Assembly (NCBI GenBank): GCA_026261815.1
Contig: JAMPIT010000884.1
Coordinates: forward strand, 13,777,001-13,841,000
Direction of reading: 5' to 3'
Length of the DNA stretch: 64,000 bases
DNA from: Monarcha castaneiventris obscurior
Taxonomy: Eukaryota; Chordata; Aves; Passeriformes; Monarchidae
In this document: positions 51,541 to 62,244 of the stretch, piece after piece
Layout: the number at the start of each line of letters is the position of its first letter
How positions within the stretch are numbered: position 1 is the first letter of the stretch
Notes under the pieces: model-generated
The model's input: the letters and a program-made list of their open reading frames with translations, nothing else
Database searches by the model: none
Told to the model about the DNA's origin: nothing
Translations under genes and position numbers: made by a program

Positions 51541-53916
51541 AAGTTCATCACCTGCACCACCGCCCAGGAAAGCTACAACCACATGGACAATGTTGTGCAA
51601 TGCATTTAATAAACTTAATACTAATCTCACTCAACCCCACGTTCAGCACAGCTTCATTGGGTAACTTCTAACAGCTACAATACTGTGGGTCTTAAAGCAA
51701 TAAATTAACTTTGCTGATGAATGTCCTCCATTGTTCGACGTGGTTCTGGTAAAAGGACTCACACAAAAGCAGCTGACTGCTTTTCTTGCTCCCAAACATG
51801 AGGTTTCTGTGTTTGAGCAAATGCTCATCAAAAGGGGATGCTAAGCACCTGTGGAAGAAGTTTTACAGGCACTTGCTATTTCATGATGTCAGATGAGAAA
51901 GATCCTAAAGTTTTGGATACACCATTGCTCATTTTTGAAAGGTGTCTAAGAAAAATATTTGGTGGATCTTTTCTTGATTTGGAAAAGTGATTAAACATCC
52001 AGATGCCATTAAAAAAAAAATAAAAAGAGAGAGAGGAAAATATTACAAGATAGCTCTCTGAAGCTCAAAAAAAATAGGCACTTTCACACATTGCCACAGC
52101 AGACATAATAACAGGACTCCCTCTCCCACAGATGAAAAGGAACAAGTCTTGCTTTATGCTTTGGAGCATATTATTAGTCTAAAACACAAGTGTTTATTCC
52201 ACTTCATTTTAACTTATGTCAGCCTTATGAGAAAAGGTAAAGGCTACAGTTTGACATTTGGGTCACTTCACCAAGAAGCTGAAGTTCTGTTTCTCTTCTG
52301 CTTCCATGAGTCAATAAACACAAGCCGTGCCCTAAATTCTTAAATGACTCTTGCTCAGATTTCTGAACTCCTATCCTGGCAATTAGTACCCTCTTAAGCA
52401 ATCAAGCTGCAAAGTTAAGAGTAGTCTCTACGTAAGCAAACCCAAACCAATACAGCCAGAACCGGATCACTCCTTTAGCACAGGGACAGCATTCCCACCA
52501 GGAATAGGGGTGTGCAAGCTCATTTTACAAGCTCTGTGTCTAGAAGGAAGGTTCTGAGCCCATTAAGCCTCGATAGCCCTGCACCATTTACAGCCTTTAA
52601 GTACAGGATTTGTGGTTCCTTGCCCCGTGCTCATCTCCTGCAGTTTTCTTCCTAAATAACAACATTTTTAATAGAAGAGCACTATTTGAATACTCAAAAA
52701 TAACCCACCATAAAAAACAGCCACTCCTAAACCCCACAACAAATGTACACTGATTTTACTTGAAAAACCACAGTCAAAGAAATTAGCATGAGTTAGATAA
52801 AAGATCAAAGCTTCTCATATAAGGTGACACAACTGCAGCCATGACTCACACTCACTGTTTCTGAAAGAAACAGGTTTGACCGAGTGAAGAAGTTGCAGAC
52901 TCAACAGGTAGGGTGTTCTCAATATCCTGCTCCATAAATGAGCTGCCTGTAGTATCTTTGCTACTCTTGCAAATAGTTTGTCTTGTCCAGATGAAACCAA
53001 GGCAGTCAAACAGAATCTTTTAAAGCCTTTTTAAACTTTTTCTCCCTACACTATTCAGAGCAGCTACTGCCATGATGGGGTAGGCAGCTGGGGTTTCCTG
53101 CACAAGAACGCGAATCGTCACTCCATGCACCCTAAAAGTTAGGCCGAATTTCCTCCAGTCTATTCCTCACTGTACCACTTCTTCATCTCTGCTTCCAAAT
53201 TTTTTCCAGACACATGAACTAAAATTAACTGCAGCGATGATCTCACCAACACAGATTCTCTCAAGGAGGTGCCTAAAGTTCATACTTGCTCTATTTTCTG
53301 AATGCTGGAAAACACCACACTTTGGGAAGCATCTGGTTAGGCAGCCTTCTCTCTGCTCTACCAGGGAACGTCAAGAAATTTAGGACATATTAAAGATGTG
53401 AAAGCACAGTGGAAATCTCTAACAGTGATCAAACTGGAAACACTTGCGCACAACACAGAACTATGCAGCAATGCTGCTTTGGTCTGGAACTAGCACAAAC
53501 GTATGCCAGAGATGAAGAACAAGCAATCTGAAAACCTTTTTATGCTCCAGAAAATTCACTCAGGAAAGATTTCTTGATTAAGTACTGGGTTCTCTAGCGT
53601 ATGACACAAATTAATTTTTAAAGCTCTCCATAATATTTTTCCCATACAGAATCAATGCTTCTACCTGTTTACACAAAACCTTGTAGGGATTAATCAAGTT
53701 TGAGCTCTAACCCCACGCCAGGCATGTTTGAAATTACTGACAGTAGTTAAATGCCATTATAAACGTGTAGCAATTCATCTCTCTGTGGTCACACTTGAAC
53801 CCTGGGCTGACAATCAAGGCTGAGGACACCACCTAAGTGAACAGTCCTTCAGTAGGAGTCTCACAGTGCTCTCAGGCTGGCACAGATGACCTTGCCCAGG
53901 TGACAACAGCTACAAG

Positions 53917-53943
53917 ACAAATTTTATATACAAATTTTATATA
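53917..53943. repeat. 13-base tandem repeat, two copies
   Basis: 'acaaattttatat' occurs twice in direct succession (53917-53929 and 53930-53942). The copies are identical, which suggests recent slippage. Confidence 0.93.
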
Positions 53944-56584
53944 CAGTGGCAAGAGGGAACATGAACAAGGAACATAGACAAGGAGACAACGAAGGTGTCA
54001 GAGAGTAGCTGTACCCATAGCTGCTGCTGTTCTCCCACATAAAGAGGCAAAGCTGTTTTTCTCTGAGGTGATCTGCATTTGCCACAGGAAAGTTACATTA
54101 ATTGATGCTTCCAGAGAGAGCATAAACCCAGTCAATCCAGAAAAGTGACCTCAACTGTAACAAGTTACAAGTCTGTGTTCGACCACAGTTACAATCCCAA
54201 AGCTCCTCCCTCCAATTATTTCTTCAACAAACACCTATGAAATAAGATTAGGGAATTCCATCCACTGGCATAAAAAGGCAGTAGTTACAAAAGACAGTCA
54301 AAATGAAAAAAACTGAACTCCCAAAATAAGTGCATTTGCTATCAAACTTCCATAACAGATCCACTAGAACAAACAAACAAAAATAAAGATGAGTCCATCA
54401 GCACACACATTTTCTACAAAAGTCCATGTTCCTCTCTTCCCATTTCGGATTCCCACATAACAGAGGGAACTGTTAAATTTTTTATTTATATTTGAAGCAC
54501 AAATCAAACCACGTTTACTTGTAACACACACAGCAACAGACCCAAACGACCAAAAGAACTCTCAATAGTGCACGTAGGATCTCCAAATTTAAGGAAGTTC
54601 TGACTCTTTTTACCATATTCACAGGTAACATTCGTGGCTACACTACATCAATTAAAACTATGTGCAAAAAATAAGACTGTACTGCTTTCCAGACTTCTAG
54701 GTCTTTTCAAAAGAACAAAAAGAAAAAAAAAAAGCGAAAGCACCTCTGCATCACATCAATATGTATCTATAAAATACAACCTTGTTATGAAGAGAGATGT
54801 TTAGTACCTAAAAACCTATGTGTACCTGAGACTACGTAACAAACAGTCAACTCAAATAATAAATATATAATAGCAGCTTTCATCTGCACTGTTAGCACAC
54901 TTGAAGCCCTACTCTTATTGGCATTGTTTAATTAAATTTATTTCACACACACAGCAAACCAGAAACATCGAGGCAAGCATCTTGCTTAGAACAATTATAA
55001 GTAAATATTCAACTGCCACTGAATTCAAAACAAAACAAAAACCAAACAAGAACAACAAAAATCAAACAACACACACACAAAATCAGCCTTATTTTGTGTG
55101 ATAACATTCAGCAAAGCTGTCACACTCAGTTATCTTCCAATTTAATTTTAAATGATTTAGCATCAAATGCTTCATGGACAAACACATATAAAAGCACAAA
55201 AACAGATTACAAGTTTAAAAAAAATTGCATAAAAGAGCAAACTTTTAATATTTGAATTCTTTTGCTGTCTATCCACAAGGAAAAAAACCAACAACATGAA
55301 CCAAACGGAGAAACATCATCCATGAGATTGAAAACGCTTGTAAAGCAAATGAGATTTTCCTTCCTCTCTCTTAGTAAGTAATATTGTACAGGACCAGAAA
55401 TGACACAACTCACAACACTCCTCTGCAGCCTCACTGCATATTTTTATTCCTGCACCACAAAGCTCTCCCAAGAAGGTACACAAGTGTTGGATTGTTTTGT
55501 TTGGCTGCTGTTTTTAGATGATTTAAAGACACTACCAAGCTCCCTCTACTGTTCTGTTTATTCCTGAAATGTCAGTAAAGCACAAGACCAGGAAAAATGC
55601 CTTGTCCTAGACAGGTCTGGGTCCTAAAAGAAGAGATAATTTGATTACTAAGACTTATTTCAACATTTTTTTTTAATAAATTGAAATGTGCTACATTCCA
55701 ATTTCAATGTAGGGTAGAGAAGATTTTCTTTAATAGTTACCATAGCACTTTGCACTTCCGAACAAAATATACAACCTAACAGGAGCTAGAAATAATCCCT
55801 GCTACAAACAGAAAACAAAACCAAAAAACCCGTAAATATAATAAAACCCACTAAAAACACTAAACAAAGTAAAAGCACCATAAATTTCTCCTTCACAGTT
55901 CACCACAGTCAGGACAAGCTGGTACCTGAACCCACTTTCATTAACTTTTATTTTGTATTTCAAATATTGATCTTTCATCATATCCACTCAGATATGAGGG
56001 GGTCTTTAAGCATTCTCTTAGCATCACACCAAACTCCAACACTGCAAACAAAGTCAAACTACAGCTTTTGTGAGAAGCCTGGGCATGGTGTTTGCTCCCA
56101 GTATTCATCCCAATCCAGACTGCATCACTTCAGTCAGCTCTGAACTAACCTTGAGTCAACCACCTCAGTTTGAGCTCCAGTTCCTTCCCAGGTACACACA
56201 GCCAAGATTTTAAAGTCTACATCCAAAGTATGTCTTGATTTTTAGTTCAGGAGGACTAAACTGAAAATCACCTCTCATTGATACTGGGATCCACGAGGGT
56301 GCCCAGTTTGCATCAGTAGTGAACCAACTGCAATTTCTGAGACATTTATGACTCTCTGTAACCTGCAACTGTATTGGCAACCACAAAAGCAGCAAAAAAC
56401 GCAATTTCCACTCACCCAGATATCACACACTTCTCAGAACAGAGATCTGTGTTTGGAGTCACATTTTTGCTTTGTGCTCATCTTTCAACATCTCAGCCAC
56501 AAGCTGATGTACATGGGGAAAAAAAATTAGTGTAATATTATCATCTTATGGAAGAGCCACTGCTTCACTCACAAAACATCACCC

Positions 56585-56755
56585 AATGATTTAGGCTCCA
56601 GATAGCTCTGGAGCTCATTTATTCTGACCCTGTGCTCCAAGCAGGGCCAGCTTCAAACCTAGTTCAGGTTAATTGGAACCTTGTGCAGTCAAGTTTCAAC
56701 AATCTTCAAAGACAGAGACCCCACGGCCTCTCTGGTCAAGAGCTGAGATGAAGCA
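56585..56755 (-). mobile_element. Old CR1 LINE 3' end, antisense
   Basis: The plus strand shows 'ctctggagctcatttattct' (about 56607), 'ctgtgctccaagcagggcca' (about 56630), 'gcttcaaacctagttcaggt' (about 56650), 'tcaagtttcaacaatcttca' (about 56690) and 'acggcctctctgg' (about 56724). This is the inverted 3' end of the older CR1 type that is also seen at 9988-10110. The copy stops abruptly near 56755 and is therefore heavily 5'-truncated. It is strongly diverged and carries no coding part. Confidence 0.82.
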
Positions 56756-58660
56756 GGTCACAGATTATGCTCCTCTCAAGGATAATTACATTTCCTTATC
56801 ATCAAGAGCTGGCAAAAGCCCCTGCCATCGCTGACAAAATTATATTGCCACGTCAAATAGCACTGGAAGAGCTAGCAGCAGCATCAGCTGTCAATTCCGA
56901 GTAACGGAGTTTCTGCATTGGAAACTGTTTCTGTCAGTATTTTTCAAAGCACAACCATTTCCTGAAGTCATCTTGCCAAAACTGACAAAGCTATGGGTAT
57001 TCAGTCAGAAATGCTTCCTCTGTTTCTAGGCATAGAGGCCCATGCATTTACTGCTGTGCTGTGATAACAGGTGGATCAAATACAGAACATGTTTTCTGCC
57101 TTTAAAACCAGCAGACACATCAAACAATCCATGGAGAAAAACCAGTGCTTACAAACAAGTCAGCTAAATGAATGGTCTTTCCCCTTATTTTATCAAGGTG
57201 ATGAATGACTTGCTGAATCACTTCTGAAGTCAACTTCTGTTGTTGTTTGGGGTTTTTGTTTTAATCAATTTTAATCATTTTAATCAATTATAGTAATGAG
57301 TCAAAGACAACTTAAAGACACAAATTCCCCCAGGAACCTGTAGCCAAGGTAAACATTCCTTTTGCCATTATTTTGTATTTGGCGCTTCCCTCCTTGATTG
57401 AAAAAAAAAAATCTTTACCTACTCAGTCAGCTTGGCATTCATTTTCTTATGCTAACTTCAATAGTTTAGTCTCTAGCTGTGATCTAGAAGTCCAAGAGAG
57501 GACCTCAGTTTTTGACATTGAAACTAGAAGAAAGCTATACTAATATCAAAGTTTGTTTCGTGTGTATACAAACACACGTGCACACATGACAGTCAAGAGA
57601 AAACACACAGGGGAAGCAACCTTCCCCCAGTCCCAAAGTCACTTTTAAAAGGTCATAAGACTTTAGATTTGTACCTGTAAGTGTAATCCACAGGTTTTAC
57701 ACTCATCTCAGGGAGCTCTAGTTATTTAAAGGTCTCAAAACACACTGCTAAACCAGAACAGTTAATTCTACAGCTCTGAATAATTCCTGTCAGTAGAGTT
57801 ACTTTTTAACTTGACTCATCTTCCATTTCAGCTATACCCAACAGCATTCTTTTTCAAACTTCTGTGAACAAACAGGCAAGTCGTTCAACTCAATAAACAG
57901 TATTATCAGTTTTGCTGGGTTCTAAAGTTTCTGCTGATTTTGGAGGCAGCCATAAAAGCAGACTTCAAAGAGTATTTTCACATCTTTATTTCAATATGCC
58001 TTCTATGCTAGAAATAGCACCTACTTACTGTTTTAGTTAATCAAAGAAAACTGTAAGTATAAATAGAAACACAAGTGAACTGCAGGGAAATACTGAGCTG
58101 GCATTACTTAAGTATGCACATAAAAACACTGTATAAAAACTATAAGCAAATCTACATGTCAGATTTTTTCCCCATATAGCAGTACCAGGCAGCATGATAT
58201 TTAGTGAGAAACATTTCAGCATTAACAAACCCTCTTAAGGCAGATGGAGCCTATGCCAGCATAAAAGTCTTTTCTCTGAATAGCTGATACTGTCTGAGAA
58301 GCTGGTATTTGCAGCAGCTCTTCTGGAAAGTGATACAGGTTCAAGTCAGCTCATATATCTCACCACAAGCTAGTCCTACAATTGACACATTTTCAGCTTG
58401 ATTAGACTTGCCTATGGCTGCACAATTGCAAAAATCATTGTAAGAGAGGAAGGACTTCATGCCCACAGGAAAAGGAACCTGTGACACTGATAACTTCGAC
58501 AGTTTCAAGCCAACCTAAGCCAAGATGAACCAATCCTGGCAAAGTGTTCCAAAGGTACAATGAAAATACGAGCAATCAAAAAAACCCTAAGCACCTTTCT
58601 CCTTGGAGCGAGCCATTAACTCTGAGCTTGGCAAACCCACATCCACTCTGTGTAATTCTC
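56756..58660. other. Gene-empty unique sequence between two CR1 fragments
   Basis: Nothing was recognised beyond a short repetitive 'atcattttaatcaatt' stretch near 57270-57292 and a partly palindromic 'acaaacacacgtgcacaca' near 57567. No long open frame is present. Confidence 0.65.
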
Positions 58661-59034
58661 TGACTGCAGCTGGGACTGCTGAGCCTGGAAAAGAGAAGGC
58701 TTGGGCATGGACCTAACTGCGGCCTTCCAGTACACCAAAGGAGCCTACAAGAAAGGTGAAGAGGGAATATTTACAAGGGCCTGGAGGGACAGGACAAGGA
58801 GGAGTGGCTTCAAACTGACAAGTTGGGTATTAGGAAGAAATTGTTTACTGTAAGAGTGGTGAGGCCCTGGCACAGACTTCCCAGGGAAGCAGTAGGTGCT
58901 CCATTCCTGGAAGTGTCCAAGGCCAGGTTAGACAGGGCTTGGAGAAACCTGGGATAGTGGAAGGTGTCCCTGCCATGGATGATCTTTAAGGTCCCTCCCA
59001 ACCCAATGGGATTGGGATTCTACAATGGATTCAA
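58661..59034 (+). mobile_element. CR1 LINE 3' fragment, sense
   Basis: A sense CR1 3' end with blocks in order: 'gagcctggaaaagagaaggc' (about 58681), 'gcggccttccagtacacc' (about 58719), 'gggcctggagggacaggaca' (about 58777), 'attaggaagaaattgtttac' (about 58828), 'ccattcctggaagtgtccaa' (about 58902), 'gtggaaggtgtccctgcc' (about 58957) and 'aaggtccctcccaaccca' (about 58988). It ends at 'gggattctacaatggattc', a worn tail. A short deletion before 'gatgatctttaagg' removes part of the usual 'atggcaggggggttgga' word. The 63-codon frame on the minus strand (58810-59001) is antisense CR1, not a gene. Confidence 0.95.
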
Positions 59035-60710
59035 TACATAATTATACAGCAGTGCCTGAAAAAGATCCATTGTCATCCTTCCCCTATTCTGACTGCATAC
59101 CTTATACTGTCAGCACTTGAAGCAGCCTCAATTCACCATTGCTTCAAGCCTGCTCAGAAATTACACATCAAACAGTAGCACAGAGCAAATGCTGCTTTGA
59201 CAAATGCAGCCTTTGACATAGCTTCTAAGTTATGTCAAATTCCTAGCGTTGTTTCCTGTATTCCAATTTCTTCAGCTATCACAAAGAGTTCTGCAGGAAT
59301 TAGGTTCCAAGAGTTTTTTGTAAAAAATGAAAATTAGAAAGCTGCACCCCAATAATTTTTGATGTGGACATGCCATCACATTAGATTAGATGCAAGTAAT
59401 TATGCGACCTAAAAAGCTTGCAAAGAAAACAGAAACTGTTTTTAGGTAAAAATAGTTTTCAAGTGTCATTATTTTATGCAGAAGAATTTTAAAGTAACTG
59501 CATAGAAGGCTGTAGTCTCTCTAGAGTTGACTCCATTTTCCATTTAGACTTGTTTCTGGAAGACTGGAGATTTTTTTTTTCCTAAAGTTCTGTTCGTGCT
59601 TTTGCTGTCAGCAACCTGGCTTAAAAAGCTGAAGGCACTGCCAAGATACTGGTTACTGACTTCTCTGCCAAACAATTCTTCTATTGTTTTTCAGGATTTA
59701 AACTGACTTCTTTTTGGATAAAGGAGTAGTCACAAAACAGTCCAAATTAAAGAGCCTGAAAATTGGGAAAGCATGGCAAGATCTTTATCAGCATTTGGAA
59801 ACTCATTCGACTATTCTTCAGTTTTGTTGTTTTCTTATTCTCTCTTCAGAAATGGATAACCATGCAAAAAAGCCACCAAATGCCTTTAAAAGCTTTGCTA
59901 GTAAGATTTAATTCAGGCAGTACTGGTAGAATCTTCACTACCTAATTCGTGGTGATGAACAGCTTAAACAAACAAATTTGATTTTAAAAGTGTTAGTTTC
60001 TAGTATTCTTGTTACTCAGTTCTCTCTTGTTCACTAGATCACATGAGAGCCCAGGTTTCCAGTGCTATTATATATATTCCTAATCCTGCTCCTCCCAACC
60101 CAAATGAGAAATCATTAAAAACACGTAAATCCTAGAGTACAAATCCAGCTGGTGGTACACTAAGCAGCTTTCACCAGCTAAATTCTCTTTAAAGCATTTT
60201 CTTCATATTTTAAAGATATTCCAGAGGCATCTCCAGCAAATTTAGGAATTGACTCCCATCCTTTGAGAGAGTTTACAAGTCTATCCCCATAAATGCAGTT
60301 TAACAACAAAACCCATCATTTGTGTCAAACCAGTAATCTCTATTTTCACTCTTCCAAACTCTAAAAAAGAACACCACCACAGGTTTTCTGTTTTGTTTAA
60401 TAACATGAGATAATACTGAGCCCAAAACACACAACCTTTCACAGAACCTTCTAACAGAGAGTTCTTGTCCTCCAGAGAGTTGTGTGCATACAACCTACAG
60501 TGATTTAGTATTAGCAATACTAAGGTAAGCATTTGTCTTTCAGATTTGATATGAATATGCAACTCTATATTCTGACATCATTATGATCTAGGGAAACAAA
60601 TTCATTTTCAGAGTTGACCAACGTTGAGATCCATATGTAAAAAAGCTTCTGGATTCATTACTCAAATAAATTCATAATTTCAGTAGTTAAAAGGAAAAAG
60701 AAAAATCAAA
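59035..60710. other. Gene-empty unique sequence
   Basis: Nothing was recognised. Open frames are 93 codons or fewer. The right edge becomes very A-rich ('aaaaggaaaaagaaaaatc') just before the first copy of the 186-bp direct repeat. Confidence 0.65.
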
Positions 60711-60740
60711 TCCCAAGCCATCCCAAGCCATCCCAAGCTA
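60711..60740. repeat. 10-base tandem repeat, three copies
   Basis: 'tcccaagcca' occurs twice, followed by 'tcccaagcta'. The last two units overlap the left end of the first 186-bp direct repeat. The second copy of that repeat lacks the extra left unit, so the 10-base unit expanded at this site or was lost at the other. Confidence 0.93.
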
Positions 60741-60907
60741 CACTTTCCACATGTTTTCAGCCACTTTCCTGAATGACAGGCATTTCTTTCAGACCTTCTG
60801 AACATCAGTCACAAGGGCCAGCTCTTGGTGATTTGTGGTTCCTCCTGGTAGTTCTTTCATTGGAACATACAGCAAATCTGTTCTCTCCTTGCCTTTCTAC
60901 CATTTCT
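60722..60907 (+). repeat. 186-bp exact direct repeat, copy 1
   Basis: Identical base for base to 61925-62110 (offset 1203), running from 'cccaagccatcccaagc' to 'ttctaccatttct'. The flanks are A/T-rich and unrelated to those of copy 2, so this copy looks inserted into foreign context. It shows no LTR-type ends, primer-binding site or target-site duplication. See copy 2. Confidence 0.97.
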
Positions 60908-61924
60908 TTAGAGAAAAATGTTGTCTAAATTATGATTAAGCCTCTACTACATTTGTATTCCACTTGTTACATCTTCCAAAGAATTTATTTCTTGAGAGAA
61001 TAATATAGAAAAGGTAGTTATTTCCTAATAATCCAAGTACTGATCTAGAGTTGAAGTAAAGTCATTCTTCAAATGCCCATGTGCTTAGATAAAACAGATC
61101 TTTTGGGAAGAAAGGGAGAAAAAAAAGAGAGGATTTTCTTTTGATGTAAGTAAATATTTCGTCATTTAGACTGTTGTAAGCATCTTACTCTACCCTCCCC
61201 AAGCTTGTATCATCTAAATTAATCTTCTGCTATCTCTAAAATGATCTCATAGGATTTCTGAAAGCAGGGACAAGTTTAATACTTCAAACCCATTTATAAT
61301 CTGAAAAACAATGCAGCTTTAAAATCTCTTAGCCAGGTTCCAACTCACTCACACAAACCCCTTTGTGCAAAAAGTCAATTACACCAGTCTGAATCAATAC
61401 TCAGCCAGCAGACAGTATCTAATGATTTCATAACTTTTATGCTTCTCTCATTACATCTCTGTGTGTAGTAAAGCTTCAGTAGGAAGATCAGTAACATTTT
61501 CATGTTTACATAGTTTATTTTCAAAACAAGTTAAAGCCAAAGCATTACTATAAGCAAACTATTAAGTCTTCCCATGCAGCCATGCTTTGTGCACACACAG
61601 CATCCATCAAAGCTTTAGTGATAAGATACCAGTCAGAGATACTCTGCAAGACCATTTCTAAGAACCTGCAGCACCATAATTAAAACGACTCCTAGTAAAT
61701 TAATATTTATAACCTGGTGATTAATGTTGCTCTCCAGAGCTGCTGAACCAGGTTAGATGCACACAACAGTGCCCTGTTCCCAGCTGTGATCAGCAGTGGA
61801 CACCTGGACCCCATCAGGACAGGAGGGATGCACAGGGAGGCCTTGTTTTGGCAATTCCAAGATTCAGAAGTACGACACTAAATGAAAGGAGAGGCCACAG
61901 GGTTCCAGGACTGCAGACTTCCAG
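60908..61924. other. Spacer between the 186-bp direct repeats
   Basis: 1017 bases of mostly A+T-rich unique sequence with no gene. The last 200 bases (from about 61720) are richer in G+C. No reverse-transcriptase, gag-like or primer-binding sequence is seen, so the pair does not look like a small LTR element. Confidence 0.75.
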
Positions 61925-62110
61925 CCCAAGCCATCCCAAGCTACACTTTCCACATGTTTTCAGCCACTTTCCTGAATGACAGGCATTTCTTTCAGACCTT
62001 CTGAACATCAGTCACAAGGGCCAGCTCTTGGTGATTTGTGGTTCCTCCTGGTAGTTCTTTCATTGGAACATACAGCAAATCTGTTCTCTCCTTGCCTTTC
62101 TACCATTTCT
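61925..62110 (+). repeat. 186-bp exact direct repeat, copy 2
   Basis: The second copy of the exact repeat at 60722-60907. Its G+C level continues smoothly into both flanks ('caggactgcagacttccag' to the left and 'gactttgaagactcgcac' to the right), so this is probably the source copy. A minus-strand frame that is open over 62008-62244 runs through part of it, but starts outside the repeat and shows no known motif. Confidence 0.97.
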
Positions 62111-62244
62111 GACTTTGAAGACTCGCACTCTCCACAGCAGCCCTCAGTGAGGTATTCCAGGTGTTCCTCAAATGAAGCTCTTCCATCTTTGCTCACCCTT
62201 GTCAAACTCCTCTGTGTCTCCAGTTCTATTATATCATTTTCCTG

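Larger units (their letters stand above)
45661..56584. other. Gene-empty unique sequence
   Basis: About 11 kb with no recognised gene or transposon. Named contents are a possible 194-base plus-strand exon (48434-48627), a possible 22-base plus-strand exon (51315-51336), and short tandem repeats at 51511-51540 and 53917-53943. Open frames are 116 codons or shorter and lack recognisable motifs. Several A-rich and T-rich runs of 8-12 bases are scattered through it. Confidence 0.65.

Noticed and set aside
58810..59001. 63-codon minus-strand frame
   Set aside because: Antisense of the sense CR1 copy at 58661-59034.
60722..62110. The 186-bp repeat pair as terminal repeats of a small LTR element
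   Set aside because: The repeats do not begin with TG or end with CA. No primer-binding or polypurine site sits at the inner edges, and no target-site duplication flanks the pair.
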